Assembly (NCBI RefSeq): GCF_012489685.1
Contig: NC_080042.1
Span: 5,830,501-5,894,500, forward strand
Reading direction: 5' to 3'
Length of the DNA: 64,000 nt
Source: Lotus japonicus
Taxonomy: Eukaryota; Streptophyta; Magnoliopsida; Fabales; Fabaceae
In this document: positions 1-11,676 of the stretch, piece by piece
Position numbering within the stretch: the first letter of the stretch is position 1
Layout of the letters: each line of letters starts with the position of its first letter
Program-made: the position numbers and the translations under genes
The notes under the pieces: model-generated
Seen by the model: the letters and a program-made list of their open reading frames with translations, nothing else
What the model was told of the DNA's origin: nothing
Databases searched by the model: none

Positions 1-196
1 TTAACTTCCATATTCATTTCCCTTATCATTGCCAAAGCTTATATGGGTGCAATGCCATCCATGATACTTTTAATATTACATTGAAAATAGTGTCTTTTTT
101 TAAAAAATCAATGTAATTTTTAACTAGTTTAGCTATAAGAACTGATTAATTTTCTGTGAAGAACTATAGTTGGTATTTCAGATTAGTGTTTAACAA
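1..196. other. AT-rich non-coding sequence
   Basis: I see no open exon, repeat structure or terminus here. It ends where a hAT-like CAGGGCC terminus begins at 197. It may be ancient intron or intergenic flank of the ClpX pseudogene that resumes near 6.3 kb, but nothing in it confirms that. Confidence 0.4.
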
Positions 197-289
197 CAGG
201 GCCGACTTTGGGCCTATGCAAGCAGGCTCATAGCTCAGGGCCTCCAAATTTCAGGGGCCTCCAAAAAAAAGCCCTTAGTAAGAATCAGT

Positions 290-527
290 TATTATATTTA
301 ACGTTCAAATTTAAAAATAATGGTCGCATTGGTTCAGTGGGCGATGCCTCTTTTGGCTACTCAGAGGAAATCCAAAACAACACATATAGAATTCGAACCA
401 TGCCCATTGAGAAAGTCTCAAAATACACAACCACTAAACCAACTATAACATATTACTATGTTATTGAACATTAAATATTATAACCAATATATATTTCCAA
501 GTTTATATTTTGGAAATATTTCTAACA
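290..527 (-). repeat. 5' part of an LTR, minus strand, with tRNA-like boxes
   Basis: Read on the minus strand, this begins at 527 with TGTTAGAAATATTTCC and matches the start of the solo LTR at 30674. It shares the TTTCCAAAATATAAA block, a pol III A-box-like GGTTTAGTGG, and a B-box-like GGTTCGAAT near 388-398. A second tRNA-like stretch (TTGGTTCAGTGGGCG near 331) also matches the second tRNA-like stretch of the 31-kb copy. The 3' part of the LTR is missing, cut off at or near the hAT-like end to the left. Confidence 0.55.
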
Positions 528-578
528 GTCTCCTCTTCTCTTTTTCTCCCCTTTCCCCTCTTTTCTTTCTTTTCCTTA

Positions 579-3500
579 CTAGCGTTTTTACCCTGTGTGT
601 TGCACGGTGAATATTGATCTCATTATTTAAGCACGATTAATGAATTAAGATATGAAAAATTGAAAAATGAGCATTCAACCAAATAAAATCACAATGAGTA
701 ATAACTTGCAAAATTTGACAAAAACTTCATATACATTTAATCCTATATATTTTAATATTATGAAAAATATACTTAAATTAGATTAAAAATTGTTCCCGAG
801 AGTTAGCAAAAGTGGTAAAAGCTATGAGACATAAGGGAAGGATGAGAATGAAAAGATAGCAAAAATTATTAGTTTTTACATGAACTATTTCTTGTGTAAA
901 ATGTTTTTCCCGTGAAACTTTTTTGCCATGTGATCTAATCATAAGTATATAGTACTCATTTAAGAAAAATGTTTTAAAATTTGGTCTCAATTACTTTTAT
1001 TTAGTACTCATTTTAAATTTCAAACTCAAATCTCAATTTTTTTTACAATTTTTAAAAAAGGAAATGCATTAACTTAAATTGAATATTGACTCCTTAATCT
1101 ATGAGATGATTCAATAAATTATATTTATTTCTTAAAAAATTAAAAGAAACCTAATTAATTATTATGAATGAATTTACAACTGATTTAGGGTGAATAAAAA
1201 ACGTATTATGTGTCTAAGAAAAATAATTTAAAATCCGAGTGAAAAATTGGATCAAATTACTATTATTTAGTACCCATTTTAAATTTCAAAATCAGATCGC
1301 AAAATTATTTTTTACAATTTTAAAAATAATAAATTAATTAAATAAAATTAAATATTCACTCCTTAATCTATGAGATCATTCCATTATTTAAATTTTTTCT
1401 AAAAAAGGTAAAAGAAACCGCAATAATTATTATGAAAGGAAAAATCAAAATCTACTCATAAAAACGAAATTGACTCTTTTTTTCATCATTCCACTCCGAA
1501 ATTTCATGTCGCCCAATTAGAATGTTTTTTTTTAAATTGATTATTCATTTCCATTTTACTTAAAAAACGGATTTGCCTTATTTATACTCATAACTAACTA
1601 AATCTGATTTTCCTTAAGAAAGTTGATTATGTACTCATTAAATTCAATATTTATTTTCTTTTTTCGTTAAAACTAAAGGATTAAGTGTTTACATTTTTTT
1701 TAATATCACACCATAAATTTTGACGCAAGTACTATTATTCACAACCAATTTTCAATTTAAAATTTCAAACTCAAATCTCAATATTAAATTGAATATTCAC
1801 ACCATAATCTATGGGATTATTCTAATTTTTATATTTATTACATGAAAAGTTAAAGAAACCCCATTAATTATTATTAAAGGAGAAATCAAAATTTATTCAA
1901 CAGAATTGACATTTTTTTAATTCATTTTACCTTGAAAGTAAATGTATCCCAATCAAAATGATTTTTTTATAATTGATTATTCATTTCCTTTTCATTAAAT
2001 AAACAAATTTCTCTTATTTATATTGATCACAAACTAAATCTGATTTTGCATAAGAAAGTTGAATATCTACCCATAATATTTATTATTGATTTGCTTATTT
2101 TGTTAAAAAAAAGTATCAAGTGTTTTAAAATCTGACTGAAAATTAGGCTCCAATTACTATTATTTAGTACTCAATTAAAATTTCAAACTCAAATCTCAAT
2201 TTTTTTTACATTTTATAAAAAAGGAAATGCATTCACTTAAAAATAATAGTCACACCATAATCTAAACGCAAAACAGTAAATAACTCAACATGCACGAATA
2301 AATAAATAAATTACAACATAAAACGACAATCTTTGCTAAGTTGGAAGAAGATGATGCATCAGCCTTTAATCCAAATGTGGTTGTCATGAACGGATCTGAA
2401 CTATCCTGAAATTAGAGTAAAAATTGAAATTCACAATACGTAACTATTCTATAGTGATAGCATGTGCATATATAATAGCATTTAATTTTATTTTAACTTA
2501 CATCACTTAATACTAATTATGTAAGCCGCAACTGTTCAACACTGTCATCCTCAACCAAAATCTGTGAACACCAAAAGAAAAAGAGTATAACCAAAATGTA
2601 ACATGCTAAACATTAAATCATGCAGCAAGGTCAGTAGATGAAGATTCATGCCTAAAATCTAAAGATGTATATGTTTTCCTGAGTTATATGTTTCAATATG
2701 CTTTGCTCAAAATAAATGTGAATAAAAAAATTCATAAGGCTTACCTCTCCTTCCTTCTATTTCTTCTTTGGTTTTTAATTGTAGAACAAAACTCAACCAA
2801 GCCACTCTGGAAAAACAAACAAAAAATTCAGCAAAGTCTAACAGAAAGTAGGAAGAGGGCAAAAACCTCACATGTTGTATTCACTCTTGAAGAATCTTCC
2901 ATATAAGCTCACCATCCCCAATTCCAATTCGCAATAAAAGTCCCATGGTGATGAGGCCTATGGAATTACAGAAGTAAAAGTAAAAGAGCATCACTCCAAT
3001 CAAAATCATTTCAATAAATCACACACGTTGCAGATCATTTCATAATGTTCATAGAGATGTAACTATACCCTTATGATATGGCAAGAAATTGGTTGAATCA
3101 GAAGCAATACCTGAACTTTTTTTGCTTTTTCAACATTTTCTTCTCAATTTCCCAGTCATCACAACAACAGTTATTTCAAAGCTCTTAGATGATGGTTAAG
3201 GGATGAAATGATAGAGGAGAAGAATTACATAAGGGAGTTTATATAGATGAAAATAATTAGGGTTTATGTTGTTTGCATGTGAAAAATGAAAGGAGAATAT
3301 TGTTCCAAAAAGAATATTCAAAATTTGAATTTATAGATTGTCAAAATTTTAAAATTTGAATTTGAATCTTGATTTCAAAAACGTAGATTTTGAAAGGTTA
3401 CAAAATCGGTTTTAATCACATAAAAAAAAGCAAGATACGTATAACAAAAGTGAGAAAGTTTTCGTTTTTAAGCCTTATGTATGAATAAGAATATTAAACA

Positions 3501-3892
3501 TCAATTAATGTGATTTTGAATGATTATTCCATAGGTAGTCAATGATGGGTGATGACTTTTGTTATAGCATTAATGGAGAGTTTAAAAAAAATTAAACAAC
3601 AATTAATAATATTTTGAATGACTATTCCATAAGTAGTCATTGATGGGTGATGACTTTTGATTCAGCATAAATGAACAGTTAAAAAAAATTAATCAACAAT
3701 TAATGAGATTTTTATGATTATTCAATAGATTGTCAATGATGGGCCAAAAAACTAAAATTAAGGAGAAATTGTCTCGCCATAAATTTGTCAGAATGATTTA
3801 GAGCTTGACACTTGTCAGCTAATGAGGGAGGGTGGATAAGAGTGAACCTGAGAGTGCCAACTCATCTAAGTGGGTCTCACAGAGTTCTTAGA
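579..3892 (-). mobile_element. probable Helitron on the minus strand (3' end at 579; 5' end uncertain)
   Basis: On the minus strand, a degraded hairpin (CCGTGCAAC ACACAGG) is followed by GTAAAAACGCTAG and then T. This is the CTAG-type 3' terminus of Helitrons and closely matches the two + strand ends at 56702 and 60494. The 5' end is a guess: A|TCTAAGAAC on the minus strand, near 3892. Around 2330-2400 the minus strand has a short open segment reading TTTFGLKADASSS, possibly a remnant of a Helitron-borne gene; this is unproven. No Rep/helicase domain is visible, so any element here is non-autonomous. Confidence 0.45.
960..2270. repeat. four diverged AT-rich tandem copies
   Basis: A block containing TTTCAAACTCAAATCTCAA, then a phrase like CCTTAATCTATGAGAT, then AAAAGAAACC..AATTATTAT recurs near 1018-1165, 1278-1460, 1760-1912 and 2175-2265. 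Copies differ by many substitutions and indels and the last is truncated. No coding potential is seen. It lies inside the probable Helitron, where such minisatellite-like blocks are common. Confidence 0.6.
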
Positions 3893-4042
3893 TGTCGCTG
3901 CAACCTTCTTCTTTTTTTTCTCACGGACGTGATGCATCTTTTCAATTTGATTTAATTTGCTTTTAGCTTCTAGAGCTTTCCGTAATTATTGTTTTTCTTT
4001 TAAGTTTTCATTATTATATATTGTTTTTGTTTTAAACAATTT

Positions 4043-4876
4043 TTGTGTCGGTGTGGCTCCGCAATTGAGACTGTGATTCATTGCCTGCGGGATTGTCCGG
4101 CTTCGCTTCAGGTTTGGCGGGGGATTGGTTTTGTGCTTCCGGCGGCTTTTTTCACGCTACAGGATTTTCAGGATGTGTTGCATGAGTTCGAGGGGTTTAC
4201 CATGCTTGTAGTTTTGTCGACAGCTTGGACAATTTGGAAAGCTAGATGTAAGGCCTTGATTGCTGGTAAGAATCTTGAGGTCTTTCAGGTGGTGCGCGAG
4301 GCTCGTTCTCTGTGGGTGCTGGTGGCCCATGTATTTCACCGTTCGACACCGCCTGCTGTGGAGCGATGGGTTAGATGGATCCCTCCTAGGACGGGCTTCG
4401 TTTCTCTTAATACTGATGGCAGCTCGATTGGGAATCCCGGTCCCTCTGGGTTTGGAGGTGTCGTGCGTACATCCCAGGGTTCTTGGATATTTGGCTTTGC
4501 TGGGTTTGCGGGTGTTGGTGATAGCCTTCGTGCAGAGTTGTTGGCTATTCTTAGGGGTTTGACGTTGTGTTGGGAGCATGGATATAGGAGTGTGGAGCTT
4601 TTCATAGACTCTATGCTTGCGTTGGGGCTTTTGGCTTCTGATCATCCCCCGTTTCATCAGTATGCGTGCATAATTAATGGCATCAAGGGTCTTCTTCGCC
4701 GGAGTTGGGTTGTCCACTGTCATCACTTGCTCCGTGAAGGAAATGCTGTTGCTGATTATTTGGCTAAGCTTGGAGCGTCTTCTACGACCACTATTAGCTT
4801 TTGGGATTCTCCTTTAGCAGGGGTCATGCCTGCTTTGCATGCTGACGCCCTTGGTGTCGCCTTCTTGAGGCAGTAG
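4043..4876 (+). pseudogene. 5'-truncated LINE tail: zinc-binding RVT-associated motif plus RNase H-like domain
   Basis: The 277-residue frame begins in a cysteine/histidine motif (CRCGSAIETVIHCLRDC, typical of zf-RVT at the end of plant LINE reverse transcriptases). It continues into a ribonuclease H-like domain: NTDGSSIGNPGPSGFGGVVR at about residues 125-144, RAELLAILRGL, DSMLAL, and a C-terminal HHLLREGNAVADYLAKLG. These supply the expected acidic residues (D in NTDGS, E in RAELLAI, D in FIDS, D in VADYLA). The true N terminus is missing because the frame is open upstream of the Met. After the stop, a T-rich 3' UTR ends in an A run at 4917-4926, as expected for LINE target-primed integration. 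The RT proper is absent, so this is a dead 3' fragment rather than a host RNase H gene. The long antisense frame over it is a shadow. Confidence 0.85.
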
Positions 4877-5006
4877 TTTTCTTGCTGTTGTTTTTCTTTC
4901 TTTGCTTCTTTTATCCAAAAAAAAAACAAAGATGAGCAACACGTACATCACAGGGAACACTTACGACACTTACGGTTCCTTTTGCTTGGTCCAAATTTTT
5001 TTTTTT

Positions 5007-5643
5007 GACTTAAATATGTTGGAGGTCCCTCTAAAATAGGAGTCATTTGGTTAAGGGTCCTACAAAACTTTTTTGGTGGAATAAGCCCCTAATGTGAAAA
5101 TAATATATAGTGATAAGCTCTTGCCGTGAGGTTCCGTTTAATTTTTGACGATTCTGCAAACGACGCTAACGTGGATTATATTTTGTGAAAATCATTAGGG
5201 TACCACGTAAGTAAATTAGGCATGAAAAAAGTAAAAAAAATAAAAACCCAAAGTAAAAAACCCAAGTAAAATCCTCAAACGTACTTGGGTTTTATACTTT
5301 GGGTTTTTATTGTATTTTTATTTTTTTCAACCGTCATTTACTTACGTGGCACCCTATTTAATTTCCTCAAACGTACTTGGGTTTTATACTTTGGGTTTTT
5401 ATTGTATTTTTTTTTTCAACCGTCATTTACTTACGTGACACCCTATTTAATTGAATAATTTTCACAAAATAAAATCCACGTCAGCGCCGTTTGCAGAATC
5501 ATCAGAAATTAAACGGACCCTCACGACAGGGGCTTATCACTATATATTATTTTTACATTAGGGGCTTATTCCGCCCAAAAAATAATGTAGGGGCCTTAAA
5601 CAAATGACTCATATTTTAGAGGGACCTCCAACATATTTAAGCC
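5007..5643. mobile_element. foldback MULE-like MITE with long terminal inverted repeats
   Basis: The left end (CTTAAATATGTTGGAGGTCC) and the reverse complement of the right end match over about 200 bp, including the blocks GGGACC/GGTCCC, AATAAGCCCCTAATGT and TATATAGTGATAAGC. The interior carries a direct duplication of about 88 bp (TACTTGGGTTTTATACTTTG at about 5280 and 5370) that is partly inverted relative to 5220-5275. The flanks are T runs, so the target duplication cannot be read. No ORF is present. Confidence 0.75.
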
Positions 5644-6225
5644 TTTTTTTTGCAAAGGTGGGTAGAAAACAATATATTTAGGGTTATTGGGTAGTTTTGG
5701 ATCCGCTGGTTTGAACATTCACCGTAAAAAAGTCTCGGAAATGACATTTGTTTCGTGATTTTATTTAGCACACTATTTGTATGTTTCATCCCTCTTATTT
5801 CAAACTATACTTTTTTTATAAGCTTCAAATTATACCTTTAAGTCTTTTTTTATTTCAGTTTATAACTATTTATATATTGTGTCAATGTGAATTTGCCATT
5901 AATTTTTTTTTGCCCAGGCTCTAAAAAATTCCTAGCTCCGCCACTGGTTAGCATTGACAGCAATTGAGAATAATTTGTTGGAGAATATACAATATGAAAA
6001 CTTGATTGTAAATTTTGCTTCAAGAAGTGCTAGGAGAGAGACTTTTTTTAAGTAGTTAATTTTTTTTTTTGGATAATATTGACTTGAATATGACGTTTCG
6101 TTTATTTTAGTCACATATTTTTGAAGTTGTTGATACTATTTACAATTTAAATAGATAATGTTCTTAAAAAAAATTATTAGAGATCCATTTGTATTATTTG
6201 CCCAGAACCTCTCGGGACCAGCCCT

Positions 6226-8123
6226 GGTGTTTATGGAAAGCACGACCTTCTTGATGTGCATTTAGAGAAACTTATTTAGAGAAACTCACAGTACTTATAT
6301 GCATCATTGTCTCTATTGTCTGAGTGCTTGGAGGTAGATGTAGAATTTTTCATTTTACTTGATGAACCTTCTTTTCAGGAAGCTGACTTCAATGTGGAAT
6401 TATCTCAGCGAGGGATTGTCTATGTTGATGAAGTTGATAAAATTACTAAGGTTTCACATTCTGATGAAATCTTGGTTCTGTGTTTTTGGTTATAGTATAA
6501 ATTGTTAACTTTGGCTGCCTACTGTTGGAATAATGACATTCAAGAAATTTAATTCATCTTTATTCTCCTTTTCCGTTACTCTATCAAATATTGAATAGCT
6601 TAATTCATTTACAGTTTTGTGTTTTATTGGTTTTAAAACTCCTTTTTAATGGTTTTTTTAGGGTTAATTGTCAAATTGGTCGCGAGTTTTGAATTTAGTC
6701 CCTCCCCAAAAAATACTTAGTGATATCTCCCTGTACTTTCACGCATTTTGGAATTAGTCCTCGCTGGAGGGCGGAGCTCCGACGAGGTTGTCCAGTGACA
6801 TAGTAGAGCTTACATGGCAGGCCACTTGTAATTTTGAATTAAAACTTTAATTCCAATGTGTAATTAATATTTTTAAACAGAAATTAATAATTAAAATAAA
6901 ATTAATAATTTAATATTAAGAAATTAAAAAAAATCACAAAAAACCCAACACATCACAACCAATTAACCTCTGCAGATCTGATGATCAATTAACCTCACCC
7001 AGAAACCCAACCCCATCCAGAAACCTCAAACCCAATCCCAACCTCATCCCCAACCCATCGCAACCCACCTCCACCCAAGAAGAGAAAATGAAGAACCCCA
7101 TCCAGAATCAAAGAGAAGATGAAGAAGCATAAAACAAAGGTGGGAGAAGGAGAGTGATGGAATGAGAGGAGATTCGTCATGGGTGGTGCGATGGCTGCAG
7201 ATCCACGGGGTGCGACAACCTTCTTCTTCTTCTCTAGGTTGTCGTGGGTTTTGGATCGGGGGGTGGTTTTCTGGGGGTGGAAAAGTTGTCTTTTGTTTAC
7301 CTCTTCATCATGTTCGTGTGCTGCCATGGATGCAGGGAGGTAGTGGGAGATTAAGGTTATTTTTGGGGATAAAGATGATGTTTTTTTTTTTTGTAATTTT
7401 AGTTTTTCATTAAAAAATTTAATTTCATTATTAATTACAACGTGGAATTAAAGTTTTAATTCAGAATTACACGTGGCCTGCCATGTAAGCTTTAGTCTGC
7501 CACTGGACAACCTCGTCGGAGCTCCGCCCTCCGGCGAGGACTAATTCCAAAATGCGTGAAAGTACAGAGAGATATCGCTAAGTATTTTTCGGGGAGGGAC
7601 TAAATTCAAAACTCACTACAAAGACAGGGACCAATTTGACCATTAACTCTTTTTTTTATCACCCTTTAATATGATCATCATGGCTTATGGCCGTTGAATA
7701 GAGAGGGACGAGTGTGGTTATTCCATGGCTGTTATATAAGATTGGTTTCACTTGGTCAAGTGATGAGCAATATAGGTGATGTCCATTGGTTTATATGTGG
7801 GCACAGGTGAGATAAGGATGGATAGATATATAAAATATAAAATGTGTGTTCTTCTCCTTTTGTGTATTCCAGCATATTTAGGTTCTGATTGCACAGTACT
7901 TTACATGCGGTTGTGTTAACTTTGGGGAGCAAACCCAGCAAAGGATTGCACCAGAGGTCTGCCAGAATTTTTACTTTCAAGGCAGTGGTTCGTGCACGGC
8001 GCAACTTTCCTTCCCAATATTTCCAACACCTACTTCCAAAGCGTTAGTTTAAACATTGGAAGGGATGTATTTGGGGAGGGTGTCCAGCACGCCTTGCTGA
8101 AAATGCTGGAAAGCACTGTGGGT
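6226..8123 (+). pseudogene. CLPX: ClpX (mitochondrial ATP-dependent Clp unfoldase) pseudogene, three exon remnants
   Basis: Exon remnants appear in the order expected for ClpX. Around 6320-6365 is a degraded counterpart of GEDVESILYKLL. Exon 6379-6450 sits between an AG acceptor (CTTTTCAG) and a GT donor and encodes EADFNVELSQRGIVYVDEVD then KITK, the Walker B segment of this AAA+ unfoldase (canonical IVYIDEVDKITK). Exon 8041-8120 encodes SLNIGRDVFGEGVQHALLKM then LESTV, matching the next ClpX exon (LNISRDVSGEGVQQALLKM). The introns are retained, so this is a DNA-level duplicate or decayed gene, not a processed copy. The Walker A exon is degraded beyond recognition upstream, and no later exons were found downstream. 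The intron at 6451-8040 contains a TIR element (6660-7650). Nothing suggests a functional product. Confidence 0.82.
6660..7650. mobile_element. MULE-like element with ~190-bp terminal inverted repeats
   Basis: The left end AGGGTTAATTGTCAAATTGG and the right end (reverse complement AGAGTTAATGGTCAAATTGG) begin inverted repeats of roughly 190 bp. They share the GGACTAATTCCAAAATGCG-type block, GGAGCTCCGCCCTCC and GGCAGGCCACTTG/CACGTGGCCTGCC. The interior (about 6850-7440) is pyrimidine-rich, with no recognisable domain. Short frames at 6995-7413 overlap on both strands and look fortuitous. Flanking T runs hide the target duplication. It sits in the ClpX pseudogene intron. Confidence 0.75.
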
Positions 8124-8280
8124 CAATTTTACTATTAAGATTTTACTTTGTGAATAAAGTATTTATATTAAAAATGTGGAGCTTAAGGTTGTGATAGTTG
8201 TTTTGCAAATAATGCATGCTAGGAAAAGATTATGCATTGTCCTCATTATAAAACTTTTCAATTGTTTGCATTGCCATAAC
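8124..8280. other. intron-like sequence 3' of ClpX exon remnant
   Basis: AT-rich sequence continuing from the ClpX-like exon up to the hAT MITE. No coding signal is seen. Confidence 0.4.
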
Positions 8281-8639
8281 CAGTGACGGATCCAGGAATT
8301 TTAAGTCGTGGGTGCAATTTATACATATAAATTTATAGCATTAAAAAAGCGATATTTACTATAACAAGTGAGCATATACATCATAAATGATTTTTAAGAG
8401 TTTATTTTTCAAAATCAATGCACAATTTTTTCATTCTTAACACTATTAAACGTTGTTCTTTCTAGCCCATCAAGACCGGCTCGAATATGTTTAAATGTAA
8501 TTTGTATGGGATCCTACTAAAAATATGGGTTATACAGAAAAATTTAGTTATATACTAGTAATCTAATACTCTTGTGGACTTTTTGAAAAAAATAGTGGGG
8601 TCAAATGCCCCCATGGTGCTTCACATGGGTCCGTCCCTG
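8281..8639. mobile_element. non-autonomous hAT element (MITE), perfect 8-bp TSD
   Basis: Terminal inverted repeats are CAGTGACGGATCC at the left and GGGTCCGTCCCTG at the right (11 of 13 bases inverted). Both sides carry the identical 8-bp flank GCCATAAC (8273-8280 and 8640-8647), the hAT-type target duplication. The 359-bp interior has no transposase. Confidence 0.9.
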
Positions 8640-8647
8640 GCCATAAC

Positions 8648-9288
8648 TGACGGATTATTTGATGTAACGTTGCATCATATCTAAGAAGACTTAGAAATTT
8701 TAGCAATTGGATGAAGCCATGGCGAACTTTTTTTACTGTGTAACTCACGACTTAAGCATTGTCAAATTTGGGGGTAAAATTTAAAAGAGCTTTCACACTC
8801 ACATTTACGCTTGACTTTCTTTCTATGTCTCTCGTCTTTTTCTGTTTTTCAATCATCTCACCCATCTTATCTTTTATTTTCTCACTCTTTTCTTCTTACT
8901 CTCTCTTCCCTCCACTTTATATGGAGTGTCAACAAAACTGAACTCAATTTAAAATTGCATCAGTGCTGTTTAAAGATATTTTAGATCTTAAAAATGATTG
9001 TCCCCTCGCAGAGCACTAACAAAAGGGGTGACTTTGACGTCGTGGCTGGTGATGGCTGTCGACGGTACTCAAGACCTGCCAAGAAAGAACCACTGCGGGG
9101 GGATTGAGTGCTCCACCGCCGCGAAAGTAGGGCTTGGCTGCACAAATGAGAGAGAAGGGTGATACAAAGGCGTTGAGAGAGAAAGAGAAAGAGAAAAAGA
9201 GAGGAGAAAGTGAGAACGTGTGATCACTTTTCTTCCATTTCTTAAATCCTTGTTTAATAAAAATGATTAAATGTTAGATTAGTCTTCA
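8648..9288. other. non-coding, low-complexity region
   Basis: Contains a pyrimidine-rich tract (8795-8930) and an AGAGAG-rich tract (9150-9215). I found no exon of ClpX or of any other gene, and no element termini. Confidence 0.4.

Positions 9289-9330
<42 letters not shown>
9289..9330. repeat. (ATT)n microsatellite, left arm
   Basis: An uninterrupted ATT run directly abuts the left end of the foldback element at 9331. The frames reading poly-Ile across it are artefacts. Confidence 0.9.
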
Positions 9331-9331
<1 letters not shown>

Positions 9332-10552
9332 GGCTTAATTGCACTTTTGGTCCCCCAACTATACCCTTCCTGCGAAAATCGTCCTTAAACTTCAAAATTA
9401 GCAAAAAACGACCCTGAAGTTTACACCCGGTTGCAAAACTGGTCTGCCGTCCAAAACCATCCAAAACTTAACGGATTCTGGGTTAAAAAATGAATTAAAA
9501 ATTAAAAAAGTGAAACCCAACAACCTTCATTCATTATTCATCTTCTTCAAACATCTTCTTCTTCATTTTCATCCCTGTCATTTTCTTCCCACATCATCCT
9601 CAATTCTTCTATTTTGATTCAAAATTCTATTGGAGAAAAAAACTAAAAGGAGCAGCAGCAACTTCCATTTGGTGTTTCAAAAGAGCGTAGGTGGCAGAAG
9701 CGACAACAGAAGCGATGAAAGGTGGCAGAGATGGAGAAAAAGGTGAACGAAGATACACATAGCTTTGCAGACGAAGTTGAGGTTGCTGATTCGGTCAATG
9801 GTTCGGCGACGGTGGCGGGTGATGGTGAAGGAGGCAGATTCAAGCCACCACCTTTCTTCTTCAGATCTGGTCTCTGTTGATTCTGTGTCTCTCTCATTTC
9901 ATATATTCCTCCCTCCACGACTCCTTCCTCTTTAAAACTCATAAAAGTCCCCCTTTGTTCACCCCCAGAACCCAGAAAACCCACCGATTTTGGAACACCA
10001 ACACACTTGCATTTTCAAGTTCTGGGTTTTATGGTTGTTTATGGTTTGAGTACTAGATTTGAAGGGGGTCAATTGATCTTCTGCTTCAATTGCTTGGATG
10101 TGATGGTGAATTTTGGTTTCGATTGAAGAAGCTGAGAGAAAATGCAGGTTGAGGTGGAAAGGGATAACAAACAAGAAACGATAAAACTCACCTCTTCAGT
10201 TTTTCAGGATTTGTTTTTCCTGGATTTGGTTTCCTTTTAATCTGAACAATTTTTTTTTGGATTAAAATTTCAGGTTGTGATCATTTGAATCTCAAATGCT
10301 CTCATGAATTGATGTAATATTCTGGGTATTTCTGGATTTCAATTAAAATACTATTATTTTCTCAATTTTATTTTTTATTTATTTTTTAATACATTTTTAA
10401 CAGAATATTCTGTTAGTTTTTAGACGGAATCTAACGGAAAACCAATTTTGCAACCGGGTGTAAACTTTAGGGTCGTTTTTTGCTAATTTTAAAGTTTGAG
10501 GACGATTTTCGCAGGAAGGGTATAGTTGGGGGACCAAAAGTGCAATTAAGCC

Positions 10553-10553
<1 letters not shown>
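9331..10553. mobile_element. foldback MULE-like element inserted in an ATT microsatellite
   Basis: Left end AGGCTTAATTGCACTTTTGG and right end (reverse complement) are identical at the termini. The inverted repeats extend about 150 bp (TATACCCTTCCTGCGAAAAT, TTTACACCCGGTTGCAAAAC and their complements). The middle (about 9500-10380) holds minus-strand open frames at 9643-10174, serine/threonine-rich then glycine-rich, without a family signature. They could be captured gene sequence or chance. Both flanks are ATT/TTA repeats, so the target duplication is hidden. Confidence 0.78.

Positions 10554-10611
<58 letters not shown>
10554..10611. repeat. (TTA)n microsatellite, right arm
   Basis: A continuous TATTATT run adjoins the right terminus of the foldback element. 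With the left arm it implies that one trinucleotide array was split by the insertion, or that the element family targets such arrays. Confidence 0.9.
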
Positions 10612-10614
<3 letters not shown>

Positions 10615-11676
10615 TCAATCTGTATTCGCCTCCTTCCTCTTTCCTCTGATCATTCAGTAGGTTCTTGACTTCTTGTTCTTGATTTTTCTTTAGCCATGGC
10701 CGCCTCCGACGACCCTAACCGGGAATTAGATTTCCCACCCCTGTATTAGAATTGTCACCCCAGCCTTTTTAAAAAAATGCTGGGAGTACCCTCCGGGACT
10801 TAAACCTCTATCCCAGTCCAGTTGTGGAGGTTTTGGACTCCGTCCGAGAGTTACACTTTCGGATACGTTAATTACAGTTCAGTAACATGACTTTAGTCCA
10901 ATTGCAGCAAAAATAACATGACTTTAAAATTGAAAAGTTACATAATCCAAGTTAAGAAAAATAACAATACATAATCCAAGTTAAGCATTTGAAAAGTGAA
11001 GCAAAATAACAATACATAATCTAAGCTAAGCATTTGGAAAGTTACACAAATAGTCTTGGCGTTTGCAAGGGCGGATTAAGGTTGATGGTGAATCTTGTTC
11101 CATTTCTTTTGGTTATTTTCTGTAACAAGGGAAGAAGAAGGGAAGTAATGTAATGGTGTAGGATGCCTTTGGTGCATCTGGAACTAATATAGGAAGTAAA
11201 GGGATTTATGGTGTAGGATGAATGAGTAATGGGGTTGGTGGTGGGGTTGGTGATGAAGAGTAATGGTGGTAAGAGTTGGATGTATGATAGACAGTGATGG
11301 TGGTTGAGAGTGTAATTTGGAAATATGTATTTGGTTTGGTCTTAACTTAGTGCATTCTGCTGCATCTGGTAAGAGTGATCCGGGAGTATAAGTTTCGGAT
11401 TACTCCAGTAATATAAGTTTCGGACTGATTGATAATTAAATTTGCCACCCCACGCCTTTTTAAGACGTCCGAGAGTTGCGTAACCGGATTAATATGAAAC
11501 TTAAAGATTCGGACCTCTCAAACCAGATACTGTCACAAAGGCAGAAACACCAAAATGCAGAGATAATAATATAGGACAAACAGACATGGTTACAATACTA
11601 GAGCATTGTTTTAATACATGTAGGAAAATATTCAAATGTCAAATCTAATACAACATTACAAACATGAATCATACTA

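Larger units (their letters stand above)
197..6226. mobile_element. possible hAT-like outer boundary pair (composite, uncertain)
   Basis: A CAGGGCC terminus at 197 and a GCCCTG terminus ending at 6226 look like the two ends of one hAT-type family. The flanks read GTGTTTAA (186-193, with CAA before the terminus) and GTGTTTAT (6227-6234), a 7-of-8 match to an 8-bp target duplication that is not cleanly abutting on the left. If true, everything between (LTR fragment, Helitron, LINE tail, foldback element) was inserted into a hAT element lying in or beside a ClpX gene. A second hAT-like right end, CTCCGCCACTG, finishes at 5946 without a visible partner. No transposase is present. Confidence 0.3.

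Noticed and set aside
4157..4726. 189-residue open frame on the minus strand
   Set aside because: Antisense shadow of the LINE RNase H frame; no domain or codon sense of its own.
5920..5946. Complete hAT element ending at 5946
   Set aside because: Only the right terminus (CTCCGCCACTG) is visible; I found no matching left end or 8-bp duplication.
7756..8004. Minus-strand 82-residue frame
   Set aside because: Overlaps the ClpX intron; no recognisable motif and no splice or promoter support.
9279..9464. Frames containing poly-isoleucine
   Set aside because: Translation of the ATT microsatellites.
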